From the NCBI RefSeq assembly GCF_030268685.1, contig NZ_BSRQ01000020.1, positions 62,001 through 126,000 of the forward strand: a stretch of 64,000 nt of DNA. Direction: 5' to 3'. Positions within the stretch are counted from its first letter, which is position 1; each line of letters opens with the position of its first letter. This document shows positions 34,549 to 45,617 of the stretch, piece by piece. The notes under the pieces are model-generated. The model was not told the origin of the DNA. It made no database searches and saw only the letters and a program-made list of their open reading frames with translations. Source of the DNA: Microtetraspora sp. NBRC 13810. GTDB lineage: Bacteria; Actinomycetota; Actinomycetes; Streptosporangiales; Streptosporangiaceae. Position numbers and translations under genes: made by a program.

Positions 34549-35763
34549 GTGAACGAGAAAGGGGTGCCGGTGCCCGACAGGGAGGGACGTGACGGGCTCC
34601 GCGACGTCAATGGGCCGCTGACCCGTCAGGCGATCGTGATCGCCGCGGTCACCTTGGTGGTGGACGCCCTCACTTTCGCCCACTCCACCGGTTCCCCCGC
34701 ATTTCCGGCGGGATGGCGCTGGGCCATGCTGGCGGCGATCATCGTGGTGGACGCCGGCCTGGCCGGCGCACCGCGGCTGTCGGGAGTGGTGGCCGTCGCT
34801 CAGGCGGCGGTCCGGGTAGCGGGCACGTTGTCATGCCCCGAGACCGCGCTGCCGCCCGCGCTGAACAGCGCGGGCATGCTCATCTCCGCCTACCGGGCGG
34901 GTGCCTGGCTGGACCGGTGGCCGGCGGTGGTGTCCCTGCTCTTCCTGGTGGCGGGGACCCTCGCGAGTCCGATCCTCAGCGAGGCGAACTTCGCGCCAGA
35001 GCTCCTCCTGCTCGCTCCGACGGCCAGCGCACTGCTGCCCTGGCTCGTCGGTCGGTACACCACCGCCCGACGCGCCTACATCGCCGAGCTGGAACAGCGC
35101 TCCGAGCGGGAGAAGTCGGAGGCGCGGCAGGCCCTGGCCGCGGCCATCGCAGAGGAGCGCACCGGCATCGCCCGCGACCTGCACGACGTGATCTCCCACC
35201 ACGTGAGCGCCATCGGCGTCCACGCCGGGGTGGCCCGGTTGCGGGCGGCGGCGGGCGCTTCCGACCTGGCGGACTCGCTGACCGCCGTGGAGACGTCCAG
35301 CCGGGCGGCGATGCTCGACCTGCGGCGACTGCTGGACGTCCTGCACGGCCACCCGTCGGGAGAGGACAGCCAGCCCGGGCTGGACAACCTCCCCGAACTC
35401 CTCGACAGCCTCCACGCCGTCGGCCTGCGGGCGCGGGTGACCGTCCACGGCGTCCCGTCTCCGCTACCGGAGTCACTGGACATCGCCGTATACCGGGTGG
35501 TGCAGGAGATGCTCACCAACGCCCTGCGGCACGGCGCCGACGGTGCCGCGGAGGTCGAACTGCGCCACGCTCCCTCCAGCCTCACCGTGACCACCTCCAA
35601 CCTCCTCGGCACGCGGGCGCGCGCCTGGCCAGACTCGCCGCACCGGGGGCTGCAGGGGATCCGCAGCCGTGCCGCCGTGTTCTCGGGCTCCACCAGCTAC
35701 GGACCCGCACCCGACGGCAAGACCTGGATCACTACCGCGACGTTCCCCGTGAGCCCCTCATGA
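34549..35763 (+). CDS. Sensor histidine kinase (HisKA_3, NarL-type system)
   Basis: A 404-residue membrane kinase. Several hydrophobic helices in the first 170 residues are followed by the dimerisation/phosphoacceptor motif ERTGIARDLHDVISHHVSAI, with the histidine of DLHDVISHH, and an ATPase domain with ALRHGADG and HRGLQGIRSRAAV. The GTG start at 34549 is 112 bp from the divergent histidine-rich operon. The ATGA overlap with the regulator gene confirms a two-component pair. It is the natural candidate for controlling the divergent operon. Confidence 0.88.
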   Translation: MNEKGVPVPDREGRDGLRDVNGPLTRQAIVIAAVTLVVDALTFAHSTGSPAFPAGWRWAMLAAIIVVDAGLAGAPRLSGVVAVAQAAVRVAGTLSCPETALPPALNSAGMLISAYRAGAWLDRWPAVVSLLFLVAGTLASPILSEANFAPELLLLAPTASALLPWLVGRYTTARRAYIAELEQRSEREKSEARQALAAAIAEERTGIARDLHDVISHHVSAIGVHAGVARLRAAAGASDLADSLTAVETSSRAAMLDLRRLLDVLHGHPSGEDSQPGLDNLPELLDSLHAVGLRARVTVHGVPSPLPESLDIAVYRVVQEMLTNALRHGADGAAEVELRHAPSSLTVTTSNLLGTRARAWPDSPHRGLQGIRSRAAVFSGSTSYGPAPDGKTWITTATFPVSPS

Positions 35764-36491
35764 CCTTGCGCGTCCTGATCGCCGATGACCACGCAATGTT
35801 CCGCTCCGGTCTGCGCGCCGTCCTGGGCACCCAGCCCGACCTCACCTGCGTAGGCGAGGCGTCGGATGGCCGGGCCGCGGTGAGCGAGGTGCTCCGACTG
35901 CGTCCCGACGTCGCAATCATCGACATCCGCATGCCCCGGCTCGACGGCCTGCACGCCACGGAGGAGATCCTCGCAGACCCGGCCAACGCCACCAAGGTCA
36001 TCCTGCTGACCACCTACGACCACGACACGTACGTCCACCGCGCCCTTCGGGCAGGAGCCAGCGGATTCCTGCTGAAGAGCCTCCCGCCGGAGGAACTGAT
36101 CGCGGCAGTCCGGGTGGCCGCCCGCGGCGACGCCCTCATCGACCCCTCAGTGACACGCCGCCTCAGCACCCGTCTCGCCAACGGCATTGCCCCTTCTCCG
36201 CCCCCGACCGACCTGGATCTCCTCACCGCGCGGGAACGCGAGGTACTGCTGCTGCTCGCCGGGGCGCACAGCAACGCCGAGATCGCCGACCGTCTCGGGA
36301 TCGGCGATGAGACCGTCAAGACGCACGTGTCGCGCATCCTGACCAAGCTGAATCTGCGGGACCGGGTGCACGCGGTCGCCTACGCCCACCTCAATGGCCT
36401 CATCGGCCAGGCCCCTGCTCATTCCGATCCCGGAGAGGACCAGGCCGCCCGGGGCAGGCGCGGCAGAGAGAAAACCCGCCACGATCCTTGA
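35760..36491 (+). CDS. NarL/LuxR-family response regulator
   Basis: A 243-residue regulator: receiver domain with LIADDHAMFRSGLRAVLG, phospho-accepting aspartate in VAIIDIRMPRLDG near residue 55, the lysine in FLLKSLPPEE, and a C-terminal LuxR helix-turn-helix (LTAREREVLLLLAGAHSNAE, then VKTHVSRILTKL). It overlaps the kinase gene by ATGA. A charged tail of about 30 residues follows the DNA-binding domain. Confidence 0.92.
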   Translation: MTLRVLIADDHAMFRSGLRAVLGTQPDLTCVGEASDGRAAVSEVLRLRPDVAIIDIRMPRLDGLHATEEILADPANATKVILLTTYDHDTYVHRALRAGASGFLLKSLPPEELIAAVRVAARGDALIDPSVTRRLSTRLANGIAPSPPPTDLDLLTAREREVLLLLAGAHSNAEIADRLGIGDETVKTHVSRILTKLNLRDRVHAVAYAHLNGLIGQAPAHSDPGEDQAARGRRGREKTRHDP

Positions 36492-36876
36492 TCCCGGACG
36501 GGACCGCATCCGTCCGCCAACGTCTCCTCCGGCGGGACGGGCGGGCACACCGGCGCCGGAGCGGGGGAGCGGTGGGCTGGACCTGATCGGGCTGCCTCAT
36601 CTCGGCAGGGGAGGAGTCCGGCACACGCCGATGCCCTGCGGCGTGGGGGAGCCGGCCTGTTCCGGCGCGGCGGCGTGCGGGACCGCATGTGGGCGCTGTG
36701 CCGCTTCGCAGATGTCAGGAATTTACTTTGTAAAGGCGCCAGGGCGGTCCGAAAATAGATCCCGCAGCCCACAATCTTCCACCGAGAGGGGACGAGCGCG
36801 CCCATGGCCTTCTGTTGACCAGACCGGTCAGGAATCGAGAAGCGCGGTCCGGCCGGCCGGAACTAGCGTGACCGGC
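36492..36876. other. Intergenic region with AraC-tail relic and an orphan palindrome
   Basis: No gene is supported in these 385 bp. A perfect palindrome TTTAC-TTT-GTAAA lies at 36722-36734. Codons 36818-36871 read TRPVRNREARSGRPELA plus a stop directly before the glyoxalase gene, almost identical to the end of the AraC-type regulator at 40105; 27 bp (36817-36843) match 40133-40159 exactly in inverted orientation. So this is the left-over 3' end of a second araC copy. Confidence 0.7.
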
Positions 36877-37287
36877 ATGGACATCACCATCCACCAAACC
36901 TTCCTCCCTCACCACGACGCCGAAGCCTCCCTCGCCTTCTACCGCGACACCCTCGGCTTCGAAGTCCGCAACGATGTCGGATACAACGGCATGCGCTGGA
37001 TCACCGTCGGTCCTCCCGGCCAGCCCGGCACCTCCATCGTGCTGCACCCCCCGGCCGCCGACCCCGGCATCACCGACGACGAACGCCGTACCATCGCCGA
37101 GATGATGGCCAAAGGTACCTACGCCGGCATCAACCTCGCCACCAAAGACCTCGACACCACCTTCACCCAGCTCCAGGCCGGCGACGCCGAAGTCGTCCAG
37201 GAACCCACCCAGCAACCCTACGGAATCCGCGACTGCGCCTTCCGTGACCCCGCGGGCAACATGATCCGCATCCAAGAACTCCGCTGA
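36877..37287 (+). CDS. VOC-family (glyoxalase/bleomycin-resistance-like) protein
   Basis: A 136-residue vicinal-oxygen-chelate protein with the paired beta-alpha-beta-beta-beta pattern: ASLAFYRDTLGFEVRNDV at the start and IRDCAFRDPAGNMIRIQEL at the end. Proteins of this group bind or detoxify small electrophiles or antibiotics. The ATG at 36877 follows directly after a relic of an AraC-type regulator gene, which normally precedes this gene in an araC-voc pair; the intact regulator now lies 3 kb away in opposite orientation. Confidence 0.85.
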   Translation: MDITIHQTFLPHHDAEASLAFYRDTLGFEVRNDVGYNGMRWITVGPPGQPGTSIVLHPPAADPGITDDERRTIAEMMAKGTYAGINLATKDLDTTFTQLQAGDAEVVQEPTQQPYGIRDCAFRDPAGNMIRIQELR

Positions 37288-37338
37288 ACCACCCGGACGG
37301 CAGCGGACTCGAAGAACGTCGCCCGGCACCTCCGCCGA

Positions 37339-37378
37339 GAGCCCGGCGCCATCGCCTTACGGGGCGGGCGCCGGGCTC
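37339..37378. terminator. Bidirectional hairpin between VOC and UvrA-like genes
   Basis: A perfect 12-bp inverted repeat, GAGCCCGGCGCC (37339-37350) and GGCGCCGGGCTC (37367-37378), sits between two convergent genes. Strength and location fit a terminator serving both strands. Confidence 0.75.
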
Positions 37379-37428
37379 GGGGGAGTGGTGGAGGCCGAGT
37401 GGGACGAGAGAAGTCGCCGGGGTCTCGG

Positions 37429-39822
<2,394 letters not shown>

Positions 39823-40036
39823 GGTGTCTCCATCTGTTACGTGGGGGCCGCTTTGGCGGTTTTTGTCGGCGTCGCCTGGCTTGATCTACGTGTTTGAGTG
39901 GTTTGTCCGTCGCGGCCGGGCATCTCGTCACCTCGCGCCAGGATCGGGTGCGGCGCGGGGGGATGCGGAACCGGCGGTGTTGCGTGGCCGCGTGCGCGGG
40001 TCGAAGCGGCGGACCGGTGGGTGATTCTCGGGTGGT

Positions 40037-40099
40037 TCAGGCGAGGGAGGCTTCGGGGTCGTGGTGGGGGAGGAGGGTTCGGTGGATGGTGGTGTCCAT
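40037..40099 (-). pseudogene. N-terminal relic of a VOC-family gene
   Basis: Immediately after the AraC-type gene on the same strand, 20 codons plus stop read MDTTIHRTLLPHHDPEASLA, closely matching the first 20 residues of the VOC protein at 36877. The bases after the stop (TGAACCACCCG) match those after the intact VOC stop, so an internal deletion removed almost the whole gene. Confidence 0.8.
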
Positions 40100-40104
40100 T
40101 TGGG

Positions 40105-40557
<453 letters not shown>

Positions 40558-40648
40558 CTGCGAGATGGTGCCATGTCGCGCCGGATTTTCCTAGCGCCGG
40601 GGTCGCATCTCACATGGGTTCGCGCAGGGCGAATGCCAGTCATCATGC

Positions 40649-40664
40649 CATCAACGGTATCGTT
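40649..40664 (+). promoter_or_regulatory. Palindrome upstream of the MerR-type gene
   Basis: TCAACG (40649-40654) and CGTTGA (40659-40664) form a perfect inverted repeat with a 4-bp centre, about 40 bp before the chosen start. MerR-family proteins bind such dyads between promoter boxes of their own genes, so it may be the autoregulatory site. Confidence 0.5.
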
Positions 40665-40704
40665 GAACTGCCGGTTGAAACTTTTCCGCGATAGGGTCGG
40701 GCCC

Positions 40705-41430
40705 ATGGGGCGGAACCTTCAAAGCGGTGAGCGGCTCAGGCCGGTTGACCTGGCGCGTGGGCATGGTCTGTCCACGCAGGCGATCAGGAATTACGAGGAG
40801 GCGGGGATTCTTCCGGCCGCCGGTCGCACGTCTCATGGTTACCGCACGTACACTCCGCTGCACGCGGTGGCTCTGCGTGCGTTCCTGGCGCTGGTGCCCG
40901 GCCATGGTCACCAGGTGGCGGCGTCGATCATGCGGGCGGTGAACGGGGGCGGGGTCGAGGAGGCGTTCCGTCTCATCGACGAGAGCCATGCCCAGCTTCT
41001 TGACGACCGCCGGACTCTCCAGGCCGTGGAGAACGCCCTCCGCGATCTGGAGTCGACCGCGGAGTCCGTCGCGGTGTCCGGGCTGGGTGGCACGTTCATC
41101 GGGCCGCTGGCGGGGAAGCTCGGGATCCGGCCCGCGACGTTGCGTAAATGGGAGCGGGCCGGGCTGGTGCGGCCGGGTCGGGATCCGCGGACCGGGTATC
41201 GCGTCTACGACGAGGCCGATGTGCGGGATGCCCGGCTGGCTCACCAGCTCAGGCGGGGCGGTTATCTGCTGGAGCAGATCGCCCCGCTGCTCGACCAGGT
41301 GCGGGCCGCCGGCGGGCTGGCGCCGCTGGAGGCCGCCTTGCACGACTGGCGGGGGCGGTTGTCCGCTCGTGGGCGGGTGATGCTGGCCGGGGCCGCCGAG
41401 TTGGATGCGTACCTTCGCGAGCGTGGGTAG
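40705..41430 (+). CDS. MerR-family regulator with two HTH domains (TioE type)
   Basis: A 241-residue protein with an N-terminal MerR helix-turn-helix (RPVDLARGHGLSTQAIRNYE, then GYRTYTPLHAVALRAF) and a second one near residue 130 (GIRPATLRKWERAGLV, then GYRVYDEADV). This duplicated layout is the TioE family known beside antibiotic biosynthesis and resistance genes. The ATG at 40705 gives the canonical MGRNLQSGERLRP start; an earlier in-frame ATG adds residues without family character. It stands alone next to a terminator. Confidence 0.86.
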   Translation: MGRNLQSGERLRPVDLARGHGLSTQAIRNYEEAGILPAAGRTSHGYRTYTPLHAVALRAFLALVPGHGHQVAASIMRAVNGGGVEEAFRLIDESHAQLLDDRRTLQAVENALRDLESTAESVAVSGLGGTFIGPLAGKLGIRPATLRKWERAGLVRPGRDPRTGYRVYDEADVRDARLAHQLRRGGYLLEQIAPLLDQVRAAGGLAPLEAALHDWRGRLSARGRVMLAGAAELDAYLRERG

Positions 41431-41490
41431 GGGTCATCCGTCCGGTTCGCCGTTCGTCAGGGTCGGTGTGACGGGTTGGTTGACGGGTGT

Positions 41491-41523
41491 CAGGCGCCAG
41501 GCCGTACGAGCCACTGGCGCCTG
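41491..41523. terminator. Bidirectional hairpin between MerR and quinone oxidoreductase genes
   Basis: Perfect 9-bp arms CAGGCGCCA (41491-41499) and TGGCGCCTG (41515-41523) lie in the 162 bp between two convergent genes, a fitting place for a terminator of both transcripts. Confidence 0.7.
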
Positions 41524-41592
41524 CACCACGGCGACGTCGGCGACCGGAACTCACTGCCTGCCCAGGGGCATGCACCAGGTGTGATCCGAGGG

Positions 41593-42561
41593 TTATGGCG
41601 TGAGGACCGTCTTGCCGATGGTGGAGCGTTCTTCGAACGCTTTATGTGCGCCGGCGGCCTGGGCCAGCGGAAGGGCGGCGCCGATGATCGGCTTGAGTTC
41701 GCCGGTTCGGGCCAGATCGAACGCGCGGTTGAGCAGGCGGGCCAGGTGTTCTGGTGGCAGCACTACGGACGCGAAGCCTATGACGGATAGGCCTCGTTGG
41801 TAGACATCGAGTGGGTCGAACTGCGGCGCCTGGCCGCTTGTCGTCCCGTAGACCACCATCCGGCCGGTGCCGGGCGTCAGAAGGTCGAAGGCGCTCTTGG
41901 AAACCGGGCCGCCTGTGGTTTCCAGCACCACCCGGAGATCACCGTCCGCCGCCTCCCGCACGCGATCGCACCAATCCGGTGTGCTGTAGTCGATCGCCGC
42001 ATCCGCGCCGAGTTGCTTGGCCACGTCCAGCTTCTGTTCGCCTCGGGCGACGGCGATCACCCTCGCGCCGGCGTGTTTGGCCAGTTGTACCAGCAGACTG
42101 CCGACGCCGCCCGCGGCGGCCTCGACCAGCACCGTCTCTCCTGGCCGGAGGGCGGCCGCCTCGGCCACCCCGACCGCGGTCGTCCCCTGGCCGAGCAGGG
42201 CCAGGGCTGTGTGGTCGTCCAGTGTGCCGGGCCGCGACAGGGCCGCCGCCGGAAGGACGGCCTTCTCGGCGTAGCCGCCGCCTGCGGTGGCGCCGATTAC
42301 CTGCCGGCCGATCTGTGCGGGGTCGACGTCCGGGCCGACGGCGATCACCGTGCCCGCCACTTCGAAACCCGGCGAGTACGGCAGGGGGAGGTCGGCGAGC
42401 ACCGATCGCATCAGGCCGGCTCGTATCTGGATGTCGGCGAAGCCGATCCCGGCCGCGGTCACCCGCACCAGGATCTCGCCGGGGCCGGGCTCTGGGTCGG
42501 GAACCTCGTCCACACGCAGAACGTCGGGTGGACCGTAGTCATGAAACCGAACAGCACGCAT
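41593..42561 (-). CDS. Zinc-independent quinone oxidoreductase-like MDR protein
   Basis: A 322-residue medium-chain dehydrogenase/reductase that probably reduces quinones or enones with NADPH. It shows the N-terminal GroES-like half (MRAVRFHDYGPPDVLRVDEV) and the nucleotide-binding AAAGGVGSLLVQLAKHAGA near residue 145; zinc-ligand cysteines are absent, as in QOR-type members. It is divergent from a HxlR-family regulator over a region with repeated AAGGTATC boxes, a common regulator-reductase pairing for electrophile stress. Confidence 0.88.
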   Translation of the reverse strand: MRAVRFHDYGPPDVLRVDEVPDPEPGPGEILVRVTAAGIGFADIQIRAGLMRSVLADLPLPYSPGFEVAGTVIAVGPDVDPAQIGRQVIGATAGGGYAEKAVLPAAALSRPGTLDDHTALALLGQGTTAVGVAEAAALRPGETVLVEAAAGGVGSLLVQLAKHAGARVIAVARGEQKLDVAKQLGADAAIDYSTPDWCDRVREAADGDLRVVLETTGGPVSKSAFDLLTPGTGRMVVYGTTSGQAPQFDPLDVYQRGLSVIGFASVVLPPEHLARLLNRAFDLARTGELKPIIGAALPLAQAAGAHKAFEERSTIGKTVLTP

Positions 42562-42614
42562 TGATGGTCCTTCGCATCGGGGAGATGTGAGGCGGCGGAT
42601 GCGCCGTCACCGCG

Positions 42615-42651
42615 AAGGTATCGATGAGATACTGGTTACTTCAAAGGTATC
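42615..42651. promoter_or_regulatory. HxlR-type operator boxes
   Basis: AAGGTATC occurs at 42615-42622 and again at 42644-42651, and GTATC (42618-42622) pairs with GATAC (42628-42632) as an inverted repeat. The boxes lie in the divergent region of the quinone oxidoreductase and HxlR genes, where the regulator would bind. Confidence 0.6.
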
Positions 42652-42659
42652 TAACTACC

Positions 42660-43049
42660 GTGAGGGTACTAGTGGAACCGCTCGCCCCGGACATGTTCGA
42701 CCCGGCCTGCCCGAGCAGCATCATGCCGATCCGGATCGGCGACAAATGGTCCGCGATGATCATCCAATGCCTCGAACAGGGGCCACGACGGTTTTCTGAG
42801 ATCCGGATCCCGCTCCGGCATGCCACCCCCAAAGTGCTCACGCAGACTCTTCGCGCCCTCGAACGCGACGGGATGATCACTCGCACGGTCTATGCCGAGG
42901 TCCCGCCACGAGTGGAGTACGAGCTGACCCCGCTGGGGCGCACCCTGCTCGACCTCATCGCCGCCTGCCGGCACTGGGCAGAGGAGAACATGCCCACCAT
43001 CCTCGCGGCCCGTGATGCCTACGAGGACACCATCACCGACGCCGGCTGA
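42660..43049 (+). CDS. HxlR-family transcriptional regulator
   Basis: A winged-helix regulator of about 129 residues: IRIGDKWSAMIIQCLEQGPR is the first family block and HATPKVLTQTLRALERDGMI the recognition helix, followed by the wing VPPRVEYELTPLG. The GTG at 42660 is preferred to an ATG at 42624 because the operator boxes would otherwise be inside the gene, though the earlier start has an acceptable ribosome binding site. It probably represses the divergent oxidoreductase. Its 3' end overlaps the SGNH relic on the other strand by 31 bp. Confidence 0.85.
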   Translation: MRVLVEPLAPDMFDPACPSSIMPIRIGDKWSAMIIQCLEQGPRRFSEIRIPLRHATPKVLTQTLRALERDGMITRTVYAEVPPRVEYELTPLGRTLLDLIAACRHWAEENMPTILAARDAYEDTITDAG

Positions 43050-43303
43050 TCGGAGGTTGTGTCGGAGCCGGTGTCGATCGCGGCCGCGGTGGTGTGGGCC
43101 GCCAGGTGGGTCCGGGCGACGGTGAGGGTTTGCGTGCCGTAGAGGTTGCTGAGCCGGATCCGCAGGCGGTCCGCGCCGCCGTGGACGCGTACGACCTGGC
43201 GGAGGGTCTGGTCGGCGAAGCCGCGCGGCTCGTGGATGAGGGTCATGGGCTCGTACGGGCTGACCGGTGCCGATCGGAAGGCCGCGGTCCATGTGTGGGT
43301 CAT
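43019..43303 (-). pseudogene. N-terminal fragment of a SGNH/GDSL hydrolase-like protein
   Basis: A 94-codon frame begins with ATGA overlap to the SDR stop and encodes FADQTLRQVVRVHGGADRLRIRLSNLYGTQTL, here given as FADQTLRQVVRV and LRIRLSNLYG, the N-terminal beta domain that precedes the catalytic SGNH part in secreted GDSL esterases. The catalytic GDS block and everything after are missing, and the frame ends inside the convergent HxlR gene. It is most likely a truncated relic of the third gene of the operon. Confidence 0.6.
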
Positions 43304-44106
43304 GAGGTCAGTTCTCCCTGGGGGTGCAGGAGGCGGTGGGTGAGGTCGTGCAGGCGGGTGGCGGCGCCGGGGTCGAAGTCGGGGCCGTTCAGGTTGATCG
43401 GGTCGAAGCGCATGAAGGCGCTCAGTGGCGCCGTGGGCGGGGCGTCGATGGGGGCGATGATCGGTTTGATGCCTTCGTGGACCGGCCGGCCGTGCTTCTT
43501 GAGCGCGGCGACGTGGGCGGCGGTGGCCGGGTCGTACTGGCCGGCGAAGGAGGTGGCGACCGGGCCGGGATTGATCAGCACGTACCGGGTGCGTCCGGCG
43601 GGCTGCCGGGCGGCGTATGCGACCGCGAGCAGGTCGTTGGCCCGTCCGGCCTGCATCTGGGCGGCGACTCCGTCGTAGCCGCGTTCGAGCATGAGGTCGT
43701 TCCAGTGGATGCGGCCCATGGGGACGCCGGGGCCGGACACGTTGACGATGACCTTGGGTGCGGTCAGGCCGTGGCTGAGCTGGAACCGGCTCAGGTAGTC
43801 CAGGGCGAAAACGCCCTCGAATCCCTCGGTGGTGACGAACCGGCTGGAGCGGAAGTAGCGGGCGCACAGTACGAGTGCGTCCACGACGGGGTAGCGGTCG
43901 TTGATCTCCTGGACGACTCTTCTGTTCTCGCTGACCAGGCTCAGGTCCGCGGGGATGAAGTGGGCTCGGGGCAGCGTGGCGGCCTTGGCCGCGTCGCGGC
44001 CGATGACGACCACGGTGTCGCCTCGGTCGAGGTAGGTGGCGGCCAGGGCGCGGCCCATGCCGTCGGTGCCGCCGGTGATCACGATGGTTTTCGTGGTGCT
44101 GGTCAT
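43300..44106 (-). CDS. Short-chain dehydrogenase/reductase-like protein
   Basis: A 268-residue Rossmann-fold protein with the NAD(P)-binding ITGGTDGMGRALAATY at the start and a VIVNVSGPG segment for the catalytic serine strand. The usual YxxxK is not clear: the expected place reads GYDGVAAQMQAGRAN, with glutamine and arginine where lysine is expected, so it may be an atypical or inactive member. The ATG overlaps the MFS gene stop (ATGA) and the stop overlaps the next frame, so it is the middle gene of a TetR-controlled operon. Confidence 0.82.
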   Translation of the reverse strand: MTSTTKTIVITGGTDGMGRALAATYLDRGDTVVVIGRDAAKAATLPRAHFIPADLSLVSENRRVVQEINDRYPVVDALVLCARYFRSSRFVTTEGFEGVFALDYLSRFQLSHGLTAPKVIVNVSGPGVPMGRIHWNDLMLERGYDGVAAQMQAGRANDLLAVAYAARQPAGRTRYVLINPGPVATSFAGQYDPATAAHVAALKKHGRPVHEGIKPIIAPIDAPPTAPLSAFMRFDPINLNGPDFDPGAATRLHDLTHRLLHPQGELTS

Positions 44107-45539
44107 GAGGACGCCTTGGGGGAGGTGACGGGTTCGGGGTGGGCGGGCGCGGGTTGCGTACGGCCCGGCAGCAGCGGGATCACGGCCATCACGGCCGCGA
44201 TGAGCACGGCGACGAGCCAGAAGACGCCGTGGAAGCCGGTGATCACTTCACCGGAGGTCTGCAGGATGAGGGTGACCAGGGCGATGCCGAGCGCGGCGCC
44301 GAGCTGGTTGAGCATGTAGAGGACGGAGCTGCCCTGTGCTACGAGCGGGCCTGGCAGGCTGCGGTAGAGCGAGCCCATCGTCGGGGCGCTGAAGCATCCC
44401 ATGCCCAGGCCGATGGTCAGTGCCGCCAGTACGGGCCACGCCTGGCTGGTGTCGGCGTCGATCTGGGTGAAGGCCAGGGCGCTGAGGCCGGCCAGGAGCG
44501 CGCCGCCGAGGGCCAGGCCGCGGGCGCCGATCCGGTCCGACAGCTGTCCGGCCAGGGGCATGGCGATCGCGCCGCCCAGGCCCGCCGGGGCCATCAGCAG
44601 TCCGGCGGCGAGTACGCCGTGGCCGTGTGCCTGCTGGTAGTACAGCGGGAGCGCGAACAGGGTGGCGAAGTTGGCGAGGCCGCCCAGTCCCATGATGGTG
44701 ACGCTGGCGGTGAAGCCTCGGCTGGTGAACAGCCGCATGTCGATCAGGGGTGGCGTGCGCCGGGAGCCGAGCGCGTGCAGGACGTAGCCGGTGATCAGTG
44801 CGATGCCGGCGGCGAGGGGCAGTAGCGCCTGCCAGGCGGTGAACGTCGCGTACTCGGCGGTCTGTGACAGGGCCAGGACGAGTGCGGCGAACCCCGGCGC
44901 GAGCAGGGCCAGCCCCAGGACGTCGAGGCCGACCGGCGGCCGTTGCCCGGGTGGGGGGTCGGCGGGCAGCACGCGCACGGCGAGCAGGTAGGCGACAAGG
45001 CCGGCGGGCACGCTCAGCAGGAACATCCACCGCCACGAAAGGCCGCTCAGCACGGCGCCGCCCGCGACCGGACCCAGGACCGGGCCCAGCGACAGCACCA
45101 CGCCCATCAGGCCCATGACGCGTCCCGCGCGGGCCGGTCCGGCGGCGCGGGCCAGCAGGATCAGCACCAGCGGGTCGAGCACTCCGGCGCCGATGCCCTG
45201 CAGGGTGCGGAAGGCGATCAGGCTGCCGACGTTCCAGGCCAGCCCGGCGGCCAGCGATCCCGTCACGAACAGTGCCAGGCCCGCCAGCCACAGCCGTCGG
45301 CTGCCGTATCTGTCGACCGCCCAGGTGGTGAACGGGATGGTGGCGGTGACGGCGAGCAGGAAGCCGGTGGAGGCCCAGCCGATCGTGCTGAGCGAGGCGT
45401 CGAGCGCGTTCGCGAGGGTGTTCGTGGCGACGGCGGCCATCGTGCTGTTGAGGATGCCGAGCAGGCCGCCGAGCAGGACGACGGCGATCAGGGTCAGCAG
45501 CGGGCGGTCCAGACGGTCGCCCGACTCTGTTGAACTCAT
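44103..45539 (-). CDS. MFS drug exporter (DHA2, EmrB/QacA type)
   Basis: A 478-residue efflux protein with about fourteen membrane helices. The family motifs TTWAVDRYGSRRLWLAG and VMGLMGVVLSLGPVLGP (motif C region) are present. It probably exports drugs or toxic metabolites by proton antiport. Divergent from a TetR-family gene with two GGTTCA dyads in between, one of which overlaps its start codon; this is a typical TetR-controlled exporter. Confidence 0.9.
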   Translation of the reverse strand: MSSTESGDRLDRPLLTLIAVVLLGGLLGILNSTMAAVATNTLANALDASLSTIGWASTGFLLAVTATIPFTTWAVDRYGSRRLWLAGLALFVTGSLAAGLAWNVGSLIAFRTLQGIGAGVLDPLVLILLARAAGPARAGRVMGLMGVVLSLGPVLGPVAGGAVLSGLSWRWMFLLSVPAGLVAYLLAVRVLPADPPPGQRPPVGLDVLGLALLAPGFAALVLALSQTAEYATFTAWQALLPLAAGIALITGYVLHALGSRRTPPLIDMRLFTSRGFTASVTIMGLGGLANFATLFALPLYYQQAHGHGVLAAGLLMAPAGLGGAIAMPLAGQLSDRIGARGLALGGALLAGLSALAFTQIDADTSQAWPVLAALTIGLGMGCFSAPTMGSLYRSLPGPLVAQGSSVLYMLNQLGAALGIALVTLILQTSGEVITGFHGVFWLVAVLIAAVMAVIPLLPGRTQPAPAHPEPVTSPKASS

Positions 45540-45599
45540 GGGTTCAATTTAGCTATCTCATCGATCCATTCGCAACCTAAGGGTTCAGGCCACTGAACC
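45530..45599. promoter_or_regulatory. Two TetR-type operator dyads between exporter and regulator
   Basis: GGTTCAG (45582-45588) with CTGAACC (45593-45599), and TTGAAC (45530-45535) with GTTCAA (45542-45547), share the GGTTCA half-site. The second covers the exporter start codon, the first lies just before the TetR gene. The AT-richer 78-bp spacer holds both promoters. Confidence 0.7.
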
Positions 45600-45617
45600 A
45601 ACGAGTACAATCGTGGC

